From positions 141,856,404-141,920,403 of the forward strand of contig ML681963.1 of the NCBI GenBank assembly GCA_007922195.1: DNA of 64,000 nt, written 5' to 3'. Source of the DNA: Podocnemis expansa. Taxonomy: Eukaryota > Chordata > Testudines > Podocnemididae. The translations under genes and the position numbers were made by a program. Shown piece after piece: positions 22,201-33,540 of this stretch; the first letter of the stretch is position 1; every line of letters begins with the position of its first letter. The notes under the pieces are model-generated. The model was not told the origin of the DNA, searched no databases, and saw only the letters and a program-made list of their open reading frames with translations.

Positions 22201-23165
22201 TTGGAGGTGTGCACTTTGTGATTATTTATTGGGTGGTATCTCCGTCACTCACCTAGGGATAAATCCAATCCTGAAGAATCAGGATTGTTGCAGTGTAGCT
22301 CTATGGACTCCACTCTGGACAGGAGTTGCAGTTTTTCTCTGCTTCTTTTCTGTTTCCACTCATGAGGTGGGCTGGATCTTCAGAGCAACACATCCTGTTT
22401 CTCTACTGCCCACCCCTTCCATAACTCCAAAGTCAGCTGCATGGGGTTAAGCAAGAAACCCCTGTGGAGTTGTGCTCTGCAATGAACAAAGAGTGTTCCT
22501 CCTTCCTGTACAGAAGAACTGGGCCAGTTGTGCTGAAATCAATGCCCTCTGGAGAAGAGGGCAGGCTATCCTGAGAGCTGAGCACAGAACGATGTAAATA
22601 AAGTTGTGATCCAGTCCTGTAATTTTCTTCGTGTTGTGTTAAAGATTCAAAGCTCAGCCCAAGACTTGTTCTGCTGGTCTGCTGTATATTTTATCATTGT
22701 ATCTCTACATTGCCTACATGAGCTGCCTTTGTGAACCAAACAGCACAACCTGGCTTCATTGTTCTGCCTCTACACTGCAGCACTAAGGTCGACTGAGAAG
22801 TGCTTTCAAAGGGTGCTCTTATGCCTTCATTTTCTTTCTGACCTCATCATACAGGAAGGGGTTTAAGAGGGTGTGTGAACCACAGAGACTCCCAGGTCCC
22901 TGACTGGAGCTCATTATTGGTGGAAAAGACGTTACCAGACTCCAACCTGCATTCCACTCATGAACATTTCATGTTCAGCGTGTTAGCTCCAGTCTAATTA
23001 GTAGGCTGCTGATACTGGGTCTCATGGATACTTTTCAAGCTCTTTATGTATGTAAGTATCAAACAAGGCAAGCACCAAGATGGATACATTCCTAAGCTGA
23101 ATAACCACTGTGTGGTTTTATTACTGTGACCCTTGCTTTCCTTATCCCATGACTTGCGAGTTGTT
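19261..23165. other. Long intergenic stretch, nothing recognised
   Basis: No exon with splice-site support, RNA gene or familiar repeat family was recognised. Short open frames occur at chance density. Confidence 0.35.
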
Positions 23166-23169
23166 ATGT

Positions 23170-23275
23170 CTGTGATTTTTAGACTATAAGCTCTTTGGGC
23201 CAGGGACCATGTCTTTGTATGTCTTCTGTGATGTACCCTACATTTTGGACATTATAATATAATGAATAATAATGA
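23170..23275 (+). repeat. Old LINE/SINE 3' tail
   Basis: GACTATAAGCTCTTTGGGCC, then AGGGACCATGTCTTTG, then an AATAATAATGA tail follow a widespread amniote repeat-tail pattern. Similar tails occur at 26755-26895 and 58695-58830. Confidence 0.45.
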
Positions 23276-23540
23276 TAGAGCCAAAGGAAAATTTGAGAGG
23301 GAACACACAAAGTTAAAGCAAAAGAGAGAATGGGGGAAAGAAGGGAAAGAAGAAGGAGAAAGAGACAAGGAAGATAAAGGAGGACACAAGAGACTTGATA
23401 GAGGACAAAGAGAGAAAATGAGGAGCAGATGATGAGGAAGAAGATAAAAGGGAGAGATCACAGGAGGGAGCAGATAAAAGGCAGAAGGGAAAGAAAATGG
23501 GAGTTAATATGAAAGTGAGATGGGGAAAACTTGGCATTTA
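23276..23540. repeat. Purine-rich low-complexity tract
   Basis: About 260 bp of almost pure A/G on the + strand (GGGAAAGAAGAAGG-type motifs). It produces long Ser/Leu/Phe-rich minus-strand frames that are artefacts. Confidence 0.8.
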
Positions 23541-24440
23541 AACTTTTATTACAGAATAAATTTAATTTATTATCATTTTAGCTTCTTTAATTACTTTTCA
23601 ACCTTTTTTTTAATTATGCCCATATGTTGCCAGTAACTGGGTTTTATGACTTTTGTTCTCTCACCTTTCCCTTGGCTTCCATTCCTACTTTAATTTCCAT
23701 ATTCACAATACATTCATCAGATGCTTTGCGTAATGTTTTTGCACCAATGCTTCATGGTTGTAGTGATACTCCACTTGGGGAAACAGTAACACCTGTCTTT
23801 ACTAATTGAAGGCTACTTGCAGTTCTCTAGGATGTTCACAAGATGGCAAAGCTGAGATTTTTCACATTAGTTTCAGGGATCCACCAGATAATAGATACAT
23901 GTAGATTTGGGTAGTATATTTATTTTGCAGCATACTTTAAATTGATGAAAAAAATAAAATTAATAAAGTGTTGGTGGAGAAATTTTATGCTTGTGACTTA
24001 AAGGAAATTTTTTGCTCAGGATAAGAGGAAATATGATTCCAATAAAAAGTAAGGCTGGGAAAACCAAGAATCTACAGTGTTAACCTTGGTATCGCAAATC
24101 TATATATGTAAGAGACAAATTACAGGAAACTACAAATTAATTACATCATGGTTTTCTTTCTTTTTTCTGCACATTTTGTAAAGGATAATAACAGTCTCAA
24201 ATCTAATACGTTTGAGATTCCTGTGATAAACCAATGTCTCTTTAATTACAACATCTTGATGTCTCACAAGATAAGGTAATTAAGCTAACAGTGCTTATAA
24301 ACAAATTATTTTTTCCCTTGCTTGCATGATACAAAAATATGGATAGTTAGTTGGTCTTTAATTCTCCTTCACCCACTAATGCTCACAACATGGAATATTC
24401 TGTAAGGTTGTAAGGAACAGGGTGGGTATCTATTTTCCTT
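23541..24440. other. AT-rich intergenic, nothing recognised
   Basis: No exon or repeat family was recognised. Confidence 0.4.
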
Positions 24441-24444
24441 CTCT

Positions 24445-24644
24445 TGGCATGGCTCTACACACAGTTTTGTACTGATTTAACTATACTGGTTTAGAATCTA
24501 AAGCAATTATAATGTGGACACAGTTATCTCAGATAGGGTGTTCTTATAAGTATAGGTTGTTTCTCTAAAGCAATATTGGTATAAGCGCATTTTATAACCT
24601 GATACAGTTAAATCAACATACAAACTTTGCATAGACTGGCCTTT
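24445..24644. mobile_element. Short DNA element with GGTTTAACTATA-like interior
   Basis: The left end CATGGCTCTACACACAG pairs imperfectly with the right end CTTTGCATAGACTGGCC. The interior has inverted GGTTTAGAATC / GATACAGTTAAATC motifs. It looks like a diverged MITE. The TSD was not resolved. Confidence 0.5.
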
Positions 24645-25430
24645 AGAAGTATATCCTCCCACCAAGTCTGATGCTAAAAGGTCTTAATTAACATTAGAGT
24701 CACAGAGCTCCATTCTCTCTTGCCTTTTCCCTGATTGTGGTGCTTTACAGAGGTGCAAGGAAGTACTCAAGGGGCGAGACAATGGGGAATCAAGCCCACC
24801 AGGGGAAAGTAGTCAGCACCTTTCCAGAGTAGGTATCCCCACAAAGTCTGAGTCCACAAACTCTGTTTACAAGTGTGTGTGTTAAAAGGTCCAATGGGGT
24901 GTTTGGGGTCAGATGGCCTTCATTTCCAGCAGTCTTTCTTAAAAAGAGTCTGCATTTCTATCAAGTTTATTGACCTCCATAAGCCCATCTATTGCTTTTT
25001 GCTATAGCACAGTGGGCCCTGAAGGTTATACCTTACTAGCCATGGGCCGGACTATGAATGGGACTCTCAGTAACATCAAAAAACTCCCCTTGGTCCACTT
25101 TCCTCCTTTCATAGCTTCTCATAACATGGTCCAGCAGCATGCTCCTACATCTGTATCTGACAGATTGCACCTATTCTCGCCTTTGTAGTGTAGCATGGTT
25201 TTTTTTTCTCCCTTTTCAGGAATATGCTCAACCTTTTCCTCTCCTTGCTGGGAGCAGGGTACATAATATCCCCGAACAACATGCTTTGTGGGGTTCAAGA
25301 GATGGAGTCTTCTCCCGAGAAGAAAGGGACTCGAAGATGGATTCATACAGCAGTGGATCCACCAGCTAGCCTCCTGAAAATCACTGTCACCAACACTCCC
25401 CATTCAAAGCTGAGTCAATGGAGCCCCTTA
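24645..25430. other. Intergenic, nothing recognised
   Basis: Overlapping frames on both strands around 25119-25440 have no recognisable domain. No repeat family was identified. Confidence 0.35.
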
Positions 25431-25432
25431 GA

Positions 25433-25861
25433 ATCATAGGGTTGGAAGGCACCTCATAGGCCATCTAGTCCAACCCCCTGCCAGAGGCAGGACCACTCCC
25501 ACTAAACCATCCCAGTCAGGGTTTTGTCCAGCCAGGCCTTAAACACCTCCAAAGATGGAGATTTCACCACCTCCCTTGGCAGCTCATTCCAATGCTTCAC
25601 CACTCGCCTAGTAAAAAAGTTTTTTCTAATATCCAGCCTCGACCTCCCTAACCAAAACTTGAGACCATTGCTCCTCGTTCTGTCCTTTGTTACCACCGAG
25701 AACAGTCGAGCTCCATCTTCCTTGGAGCATCCCTTCAAGTAGCTGAAGGTTGCTATCAAATCCCCCCTCAATTTTCTCTTCTGCAGACTAAATAAGCCTA
25801 ATGCTTTCAGTCTTTCCTCATAGGGCTTGTGCTCCAGCCCTTTAATCATTATGGTTGCCCT
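25433..25861 (-). mobile_element. CR1 3' fragment, minus strand
   Basis: It starts at its 3' end (AATCATAGGGTTGGAAGG on the + strand) and extends through the 3' UTR into the last 115 codons of ORF2, open on the minus strand ([18 protein letters not shown] onward to the normal stop). It is close in sequence to the 14119 copy's subfamily. The 5' truncation is near 25861. Confidence 0.9.
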
Positions 25862-26223
25862 TGCAGCAGAGCTCTGTGGTACACCTGGAACATAAAGCCA
25901 GCCCTCCTTAACCTCTCCCCCGTATGGCAGTCTCCCTCTCTCTATGCCAGAATGATGCCTACTCCACTTCTACTCCTGGTGGAAAGGCATGTCCCCCACC
26001 TCCAAGTAAGCTAAGATGGGAAGAGATATGTCATAATCTTCTAGATTGCAACGTGAACTGGAGACCTTCTTCCTTCCTCACCCTTCAGAGAATTCTGACT
26101 GGCCCTCAGATGCCTTTTTTCCACCAGTGTGCTGCTAGCTGTACCTCTCTGTTTTCAGGACTAACTTTTTCCTCCCTTTGTGGCCCCCTTTTTGTGTGTT
26201 AAGGTTCTGGATTTTAAGAAACA
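25862..26223. other. Intergenic, nothing recognised
   Basis: Pyrimidine-rich stretches; no feature was supported. Confidence 0.35.
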
Positions 26224-26236
26224 AAAGGAGTGTTAT

Positions 26237-26690
26237 AAAAAAAAGCAAGGAGTCTTGTGGCACTTAAAGACTAACAGATTTATTTATTGCATGAGCTTTC
26301 GTGGGAGCAAATCCCACTTCGTCAGACACTTTGAAGAGGGGGAATTTACAGAATGGGATGAAAATAAATGCAGGGGAGTGTAAGACATGGGATCAGGTCA
26401 TACTGCAACAGCAAATCAGAGCATTTGTAAGGATTCAAACTCCAGGAAACAGCACATAGGGGAAGGTGAAGTCAAATTATCTGTTATAATATGAAAAGAA
26501 TCCATAGTCATGATTAAGTCCTGCTTTCGCACAATCTAATTTGCATATGAGTCAGATTTCGGCTGTTTCTCTTTGAAGTGTTGATCTCCCACTGATTTTC
26601 TTGAGGACTATCCTTAAAAAGTGCCACAAGACTCCTTGCTTTTTTTTTTTGCTTTACTAGACTAACATGGCTGCCACTTTGGAACTTGGC
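26237..26690 (-). mobile_element. Penelope-like element remnant with 13-bp TSD
   Basis: AAAGGAGTGTTAT occurs at 26224-26236 and 26691-26703, a perfect 13-bp duplication. The left arm (AGCAAGGAGTCTTGTGGCAC ... CCCACTTCGTCAGAC) leads into the reverse complement of the GIY-YIG C-terminus and 3' region seen at 11100-11180. Almost all coding sequence is then missing, and the right end is AGTGCCACAAGACTCCTTGC plus the CTTTACTAGACTAACATGG tail. Non-coding relic. Confidence 0.85.
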
Positions 26691-26754
26691 AAAGGAGTGT
26701 TATGTTGCAGCCTTCCAGAGAGAGTGGTTTATGATTTTTTTAAAAATCTAACTA

Positions 26755-26895
26755 TGTCTGTTGTCTACTCTCTTATACTTAGGTTGTAAGCAATTTGCAG
26801 CTGGAAATTGTCTTTGTTTGTGCAGCACCTAGCTCAATAGGTTTCTGGTCCATGAATATTATAGAACTAGGTTCTACGCTAATAGTGATAATAAA
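26755..26895 (+). repeat. Old LINE/SINE 3' tail
   Basis: GGTTGTAAGCAATTTGCAGC, then TGTGCAGCACCTAGCTCAAT, then an AATAGTGATAATAAA tail match the same tail type as 23170-23275. Confidence 0.5.
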
Positions 26896-26899
26896 GAAG

Positions 26900-27889
26900 G
26901 CGGTATTTAACTCTTAATTTTTGCATTACTATTATGCTCTGTGAGACAGGAAAGACTTCATGGATGAATCCCATACTTACACTATGAAAGCAGATCTGCA
27001 TTCCTATTTTATAGTTGCAATTCTGGATGCTGCTACAGTCCCTATACATCAGCTCTGGGGTCATATCAGTGCTGCAAAGCAGGTAGGTCATCCAAACAGG
27101 GAATACTCCTTACCTGAGAAGGATTTTCCTACTGACACAGGGCTGGTAAAAGAACTCTGAAGTACATCTTTGTAGCCTCTGGGATAGGGATATTCTGTGG
27201 CGGTGGATGGGGGCATTCTGGAAGTGTCATGGCTATAATATACTCTGCTCTGGCTGCTTGGGGCTGCTGAATGGCTCCAGTATGTTGCACATAGTGTAAG
27301 TTAGAGCAGTCTCTGAAGCTCCTTTAGATTATGGCCCTCAATTACCTTCAGGTACACAGTCAGCTTGACTGCATTACAGAATCTTCTGACTGATTATGTA
27401 ATTGTTAACAGTTACCATTTTCATGAGAAAATAAATTATTAAAATGTTTGCTTTCCCCTAGGAATGCTTCTCCAGTACCTTGTAATTATGATAGGATTTT
27501 CTTGCAATGTGGAAAACTTTACAGCTCACTTTTTAATGTTTTAAAGCTTTGCACACCCTGCCAGGTGACATTTTTGTATTAATTACTGTTAACATTTTAA
27601 TGAGATGAAGTTTTGCATTATTTTGGTTCAGATGTGTCATAAGTTAATAAGTACAATCAGATTTAATCTATTTTTTACCTCTTCAGCAGAAAAACCACAG
27701 TTAATAAATCAATAACATTGATCTGAAGGGTTGGAAATTACATTAAATATTATTAGGACATGAATTAACACCAGAAATGAAATAAATAAAACTCAGCTCA
27801 CATTTAAATATTTTTAATTGATTTAGAATTTTCTTACAAAACTCTCTTTGTCAAAGGCATAGTAACTTAGCAGATACACACAGGCTATG
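26900..27889. other. AT-rich intergenic, nothing recognised
   Basis: No exon or repeat family was recognised. Low repeat content makes 27400-27870 a reasonable place to look for conserved non-coding sequence by alignment. Confidence 0.35.
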
Positions 27890-27892
27890 TTC

Positions 27893-28693
27893 ACACCTAG
27901 ATGCTTATTTCAAAATAACTTATTTTGAAATAAGCTAAGTCGAAAAAAAATCCTTAATTTGATTTAACTGAAATCAAATTAAGGAAAACCACCGAATCAA
28001 AATAGCAAGTCTGGACACAGGACTTGCTATTTCGATCCAGGAAAGGGGCACCATGGGAGGTGTGGCAGCATGGGCCCCTGGCAGGGCCATGTTGCCACCC
28101 AATCCCCTGCCTGGCTTTCACCTGGAGAGCCAGGCAGGGGAAAACAGCCCCCAGGGCAGGGATCCCCTTGGTCTGCCTCCCCCACTGCTGGTGGGGCAGT
28201 GGGGGCTGGACTGTGGGCCACTCCCCACCCCTCGAGGGGGTCCCAGGGCCAGCTTGCGGGGCTTGCCCATTGCCAGCCCCACAGGGGCTCACAGAGCTGG
28301 CTCCCCAGGTTTGTGGGGGCAGGTGCGGAGCCGGCTTGCCCCGCAGCCTGGGTTCCACGCCTGCAGCCCCTGCAGCAGAGGTGGGAGCCGGCTTTCCGCA
28401 CGGAGAGCCAGCTCCCGCCTCTGCTGCCCCCCTGAGCCCCCTGCACCTCCCCTCAGCACCCTGGCCAGGGTGCTGGGGGGGAGGGCCTTCCTCCCAGGGT
28501 GCCATGCACCACAGTTTCGAAATAACCCTCATTTTGATACCAAAGAAGGTTTTATTGTATCAAATGATTTTCCTTGTTTAGAAATAAGGAAGCTCCTTAT
28601 TTCAAAATAAGGAAAACGTCATCTGGACATGACTATTTTTAAATCAAAACAACCATTGTTGTTTTGATTTCAAAGCCTTGAGTGGACATAGCC
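27893..28693. mobile_element. Non-autonomous DNA transposon, GGCTATGTTC termini, ACA TSD
   Basis: The inverted ends are GGCTATGTTCACACC and GAGTGGACATAGCC, with ACA on each side. Subterminal AT-rich blocks (TTATTTCAAAATAA type) surround a GC-rich interior (28050-28510) with overlapping frames on both strands but no recognisable protein. Confidence 0.65.
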
Positions 28694-29030
28694 ACACACT
28701 CTTTGTAATATGTATCAAAATATTCATGTCACAGAAAGTGCACCCATGAAATAATCTCAAAAGTATGAAGAACTATGCATGCTGGGAGTGCTTGTAGAAA
28801 ATTCCAAGAAACATTACAATACAGGGCTGGTTTCTGATCTCATTTAAACTGGAAGTCCTGTGGTTGACTACAGGGGAGTGACTTTTGATTTAAAGAAATT
28901 AGACCTTGGCCCTGTGAAACAAAAATTAATAACTGTAGGTTTATCGATCATGATCAGGACCAAGAATGAGAGAATAAGCCTGCTTGCACGCAAGAGACCA
29001 CGAGGTAGATTAAAACATAAGGACCTAGAC

Positions 29031-29218
29031 CATGGGGTCTCAAACATGATGCCCTGGGCCGCATGCAGCCCCTAAAGCTATTTTCTGTGGTGAGCAACAA
29101 CACTATTGGTACCAATATTTGCAATATAATTGTATGAAAAGGTTTCAGTGGTGAGGCCCTCAGGCTAATGTACTAGTCCTCATGCAGCCCTCATGGTGAC
29201 TTGAGTTTGAAACCCTTG
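29031..29218. mobile_element. hAT-type element, 188 bp
   Basis: Ends are CATGGGGTCTCAAAC and GTTTGAAACCCTTG. The flanks are ACCTAGAC and ATCTAGAC (7 of 8). It belongs to the family of the 11219-11429 element. Confidence 0.8.
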
Positions 29219-29231
29219 ATCTAGACTCATA

Positions 29232-29941
29232 GGCTATGTCCACACATAGGTTTTAAAAAAAATTAGGTCCAGACGATGTTTTGTTGTTTCGATATCATGA
29301 GCGTCGTCATATCGAAACAACAAAACTTAAATCGAAACACTAAAACTTGGTAAGTAATCAAAACAGCCATTGAGTGAAATGGTTGTTTCCAAACAACACT
29401 GTTGGGATGTGTTGTTTCAAAACAACAATGTTTTGAATCAGTGGCTTGACCTTCCTGCCAGGGTGCATGGCACCCTGGAAGGAAGGCCTGCCCCCTCAGC
29501 ACCCTGGCCACAGAGGGAATCAGCACGCTCACCGAGGTGGGGGGTGGGAGAGTTGGGGCAGGGATCTCCAGCTGCCTGGCATCCCCCCGCCGCTTCCAAG
29601 GCGGCTGGGGGAATGAAGCAGGGGCCCTTGCATTTCCCTGCCGCCCTAAGCCCCGGGCACCCCGCATCCCCCAGCCACTTCCAGGAATCCCTTGCCCCCC
29701 TCTCCCCAGCCAGTCAGCAGATTGGGTGGCAACATGGCCCTTCCTGGGGGCCATGTTGCCACACCTCCCATGGTGCCCCTCTCCTAAATCGAACTAGCAA
29801 GTCCTGCCCTGGACATGCCAGTTCGATTTGTGGGGACCTGTGAAATCGATTTAATTTAAATTGATTTAATGGTTGTTATATTGATTTAGCTTGAATCACT
29901 TCAAGCTAAATCGATTTAACTCCCTTTGTGTGGACATAGCC
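29232..29941. mobile_element. Non-autonomous DNA transposon, ATA TSD
   Basis: Ends are GGCTATGTCCACACAT and TGTGTGGACATAGCC, nearly perfect inverted repeats, flanked by ATA at 29229-29231 and 29942-29944. The GC-rich centre (29450-29780) resembles the centre of 27893-28693. Non-coding. Confidence 0.75.
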
Positions 29942-30230
29942 ATAGGGTGTGTCTACACTGGAGCCTTAGGTCAACTTAAGGAAGCTTAAGTTGACCTACA
30001 GATGCCTGTGGCCACACTGGGGCTTTTATTAAGTCAACTTAGGGTGCTTCTTTAAGTCGACTTAGCCCTAGTCTATACTCGAGGGTTCTTTGGTGGCAGT
30101 TGACCGCCAGTTACCCAAGGAACATAAAATTTGTTGCATAACTGGTGGCAACTTTGTAAGTTGGGACTTCCAATTTCCACACAGTGTATCTCCAGGTGGA
30201 TCACACAGTGTATAACACAGTGCTACAAGG

Positions 30231-30445
30231 TGATGAGCCACCCAATTCCAGGGCCCATAAAGGCGCATTCAATAAGGGCCCAGGCTGCATCTACTGCCTT
30301 CCTAGCCAACTTACTTGTTCAGGAAATCTGCAAGGCTGCGATGTGGTTATTGGTGCACATGTTCGCCGCACACTACGCCATTGTAGAGCAGGCAAAGAAC
30401 AACGCAGTCTTTGGGAGAAAGGTGCTGCAGTCTGCCGTCCGTTAA
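30231..30445 (+). pseudogene. DIRS tyrosine recombinase C-terminal fragment
   Basis: DIRS retrotransposons integrate with a tyrosine recombinase instead of an integrase. The frame here reads GPIKAHSIRAQAAS, the H-x-x-R box of the recombinase, then VQEICKAAMW and AHYAIVEQAKN, where the Tyr of HYAI is the likely nucleophile. It ends at the normal-looking stop after LQSAVR. Only the last 70 or so residues are present, and the upstream catalytic Arg and the RT are missing. The following sequence to about 30640 is the DIRS 3' terminal region. Relic. Confidence 0.7.
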
Positions 30446-30488
30446 ATCCACCCTCCTTCCAAAGTAAGCTTGTGATTCACCTACAAAA

Positions 30489-30578
30489 GGAATGGACATG
30501 AGCAAGCTCTTGAAGGAGAAAAGACGGTTTCTTACCTGTAACTGTCGTTCATCAAGAGGAGCTGCTTATGTCCATTCC
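30489..30578. repeat. Imperfect inverted repeat at the DIRS terminus
   Basis: GGAATGGACATGAGCA at the left and its near-complement GCTTATGTCCATTCC at the right enclose CGGTTTCTTACCTGTAACTG. This arrangement fits the terminal region of a DIRS element directly after the recombinase gene. Confidence 0.65.
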
Positions 30579-31088
30579 AATCCTGCCCACCACCCCCACT
30601 TTCAGAGTTAGCTGAAAGAAGGGACTGGGCGGGCTGGGCTGCAGCTTCCACTAATATACTGTGGTGGATGCCCACCACTCCAGGGGAGCCAGAGCCAACC
30701 CTATGGTTGCTTCTTGGGGGAAAAAGGTTTCCAGTAGCCGTGCATGGAGGCGTGTGTGGTTGTGAATTTGCTGCCATCAGTCTAGATGTACTCTTAGCAA
30801 CACCACCTCTTAAGGTTTACTTAAAGCTAAAGTCGACCTTATTAAGTCGATTTAAGCCAGTGGAGATGGGGAATAGCCCTAAGTTGACTTAACTGGCCTC
30901 TAGACCCCCTCCAAGAGTTCCTGGGTACCAGGAAGGGTCGACTTAGCACCTGCCAGTGTGGACGCAGGCAGTTAACAGGAGTTTTCAGTGTGGATGTTCT
31001 AAGTTGAATTAACAAGGTCAGCTTTAAGTCGACTGAAAGTCGACCGTATTAAGTCAACTTAACAGAGCCTGCAGTGTAGACATACCCA

Positions 31089-31260
31089 TAGACTTCTAGG
31101 TCAGAAGGGACAAGTATGATCATCTAGTCTGACCTCATGCACAATGCAGCCAAAGAACCTCACCCACCTACTCCTGTAATACATGCCTAACTTATGAGTG
31201 AGTTATTGAAGTCCTCAAATAATGATATAAAGTATTCAAGGTACAGAGAAAATCCACCCA
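31089..31260 (-). repeat. Old CR1 3' end, minus strand
   Basis: ATAGACTTCTAGGTCAGAAGG and ATCATCTAGTCTGACC form the minus-strand 3' terminus of an older CR1 subfamily. Short and diverged. Confidence 0.6.
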
Positions 31261-31634
31261 CCAACAAGTGACCTGTGTGCCATGCTGCAGAGGAAGGTGA
31301 AAAACCCTTCTCTACTCTTATCCAATTTAAAATTACCTCTTCAGCTATGGATTCTAGGAAGTTACCAAGGTTGCTCTTATCCTAATGTGCTATTTCTCTA
31401 TGAACAGTGTCTAAAAAATAACTCCTCAGTGATTGCTAAGGACTGGTCTTATCCCAGTGACTGTCATAGATCCCTTCCCATGATGTAATTACAGCAGTCA
31501 GCCTCCTGGGAATGAGCCAAAGGACTTGCTGAACATACAATCTACCATGAGGGCCCCGTTCTTCCTTGACTGACTGAATACCAGGCAGTCAGGAAAGATT
31601 CTTTAAGTGGAGGAACCTGAAGCAGGCTTCCCCT

Positions 31635-31872
31635 GCCCTAGTCTACACTTAGGACTTTTCTTGGCAGCAGTTGACCGGCCTTGCGTAAATGCCGGTGACT
31701 TCTTAAATCCGCCAGACACACTGGAGAAAGCCGACCGCAAGTCCCTTGCAATTGGCTTTCCCTGATGCCTCCTGGGAGCCAGGACTTATGGCGTCAGCTT
31801 CCAGGAGTGCAGTAGTGAGTTCAGACTCTCTGCCAAGTGCTCCTGGAACACCTGTCAGTGTAGACATAGCCC
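31635..31872. mobile_element. Short DNA element, CTAGTCTACACT ends
   Basis: The left CCCTAGTCTACACTTAGG and right CAGTGTAGACATAGCCC are imperfectly inverted. The interior is non-coding. The TSD was not resolved. Confidence 0.55.
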
Positions 31873-33540
31873 CTCTCTGAACTCCACAATGAAGCTGCTG
31901 CATAAATATGGCCTCTGGCTCATGATCAGCTGCAGGAACCATGTAAAACCCACGATCATTAGAGGCTCAAGAGACTTTCTCAGAAACTAAATTCAGATGA
32001 GCTCCATCCCTCTTCCCCCACCCCAGAGATTGTTAATGAACAGGGAGAGCTTCCTGAGACCAACAGCCAGGCAATCTACTTTGGGCCAGTTCTTCAGGTA
32101 CACTAATTTGTTTAGCTTTGCAGACGCAAAACGATCATCAGCCTTGCTGAACTGGCCCACTGGAGGATATCCCTTCTGGTGGGGAATTCATGGGTGACTC
32201 CTCCCACAATCCTACAGTGCAGATGTAGTCAGAAGCAAGGTGATATTGCTTATGGTCTTATACCCCAACAGTCCCTGGCTATAGAATCAGCCCCTTGGGT
32301 TGGGCAGCTGCCAGAATGCCAGAGGATTGGTTTGGTACTATTGATAAGAGGCAGAGGCAATAGCAAGACTGCTTTTGTACAGGACCCATGAGAGCTGCGT
32401 CAAGGCACAAGAAATTGTCCCAAGAAATTGTCTCTTGGATGGAGACTGTTCTTGGGCTAAACATTTCTTTGGTTTAAGTCAGATGAGCTACCTCAGAATG
32501 AGTTTAGCTTTCTTTGTTTAAATCTAATTCATGCTTTTTCCCCCCCCCCCCCCCAAGATAGGCAGATAAACAAAGCCTTTTATTTGTAATCCATGTGAAA
32601 ACTCAGTGCTGTTGTTTGTTGATGACAGATGCTCTCTTTTTGTGGTTCAGTCCCAGGTTCAGATTGCTTTGCTTCATTTATGGTCCTATAGCCTGAAATT
32701 AATTCTAGTTCTAGCAAAAGGACAGTTTGTAAACATACTAGAGAGCATACCAACATCTATCATCAGATAGCTATTTGGCTTGCATCTGGTGTTAACTGTA
32801 TTATCTTCTTAACACCCCTCCCAATTTCAAGTATGTCCCATCATGTCCCTTTTCTAAGCTAGAAAGACAAAAGCAAGAAGATGAGGCCTCTACTCCTTCA
32901 TACAAGTGCTATGGTTGTGCTGAAAAAAGAAATCTGTTATATATTTGGAATGCTCTTAATTGCACTGTTCTATTTCCAGCTGTTGGATTCAGCACTAGAA
33001 TTTTAATTAATGACTAAATTCATGCAGCAGATCCTAACAGCAGGAAACAGCTATGTTATTTAAATAGGCTTTGAAATGATCAGATTTTATCTCCCAGAAC
33101 AGCACTCAGATGAATACTGAAGTCTTTGTACTTCTGAAAAGGCTGGCATTGCACAATAGGTTGGAAGAGGTCAAACACTGAACATCCAAAAAACCACTAA
33201 AACTGGGCTAGTGGTTTCCTAATCAAAAGTCTGATCACCCCCACCTACAGAATACCAGGGAGGGGTATTCTGCATGGGGAATCTGACAGAATTTTCAGAT
33301 GTTCTGTCACTATGTGGGTGGGAATTTGCCCAATGGACAGGGAATTTGGAGTCTGGAACCTTGAGATCTTCACATTGGTGGTGTCTGTCAGGTAATCTTG
33401 CATTTCTGCACCTCATTACACTGTTGCTCTGATCCACTCCTGTGTCAGCATAGCTTCATTTAGGCCACAATGACAGAACTTTCAGTAATGGCTGCTGTAC
33501 CAGAACATTCCCAAAAAGGAGATTTTGTTGGGAAACATAG
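31873..33540. other. Intergenic, nothing recognised except a poly-C run
   Basis: A run of 15 C occurs at 32540-32554. No exon or repeat family was identified in the rest. Confidence 0.4.

Larger units (their letters stand above)
29945..31087. mobile_element. DNA transposon abutting its neighbour, ATA TSD, with DIRS insert
   Basis: Ends are GGGTGTGTCTACACTG and CAGTGTAGACATACCC. ATA flanks it at 29942-29944 (shared with the element to the left) and 31088-31090. Subterminal segments are full of AAGTCGACTTA-type motifs. Inside lies a piece of a DIRS retrotransposon (about 30230-30640), either inserted or captured. Confidence 0.7.

Noticed and set aside
23252..23537. Ser/Leu/Phe-rich minus frames
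   Set aside because: Complement of a purine-rich low-complexity tract.
28024..28610. Overlapping frames up to 192 codons
   Set aside because: GC-rich core of a non-autonomous transposon, open on both strands in several phases, no recognisable protein.
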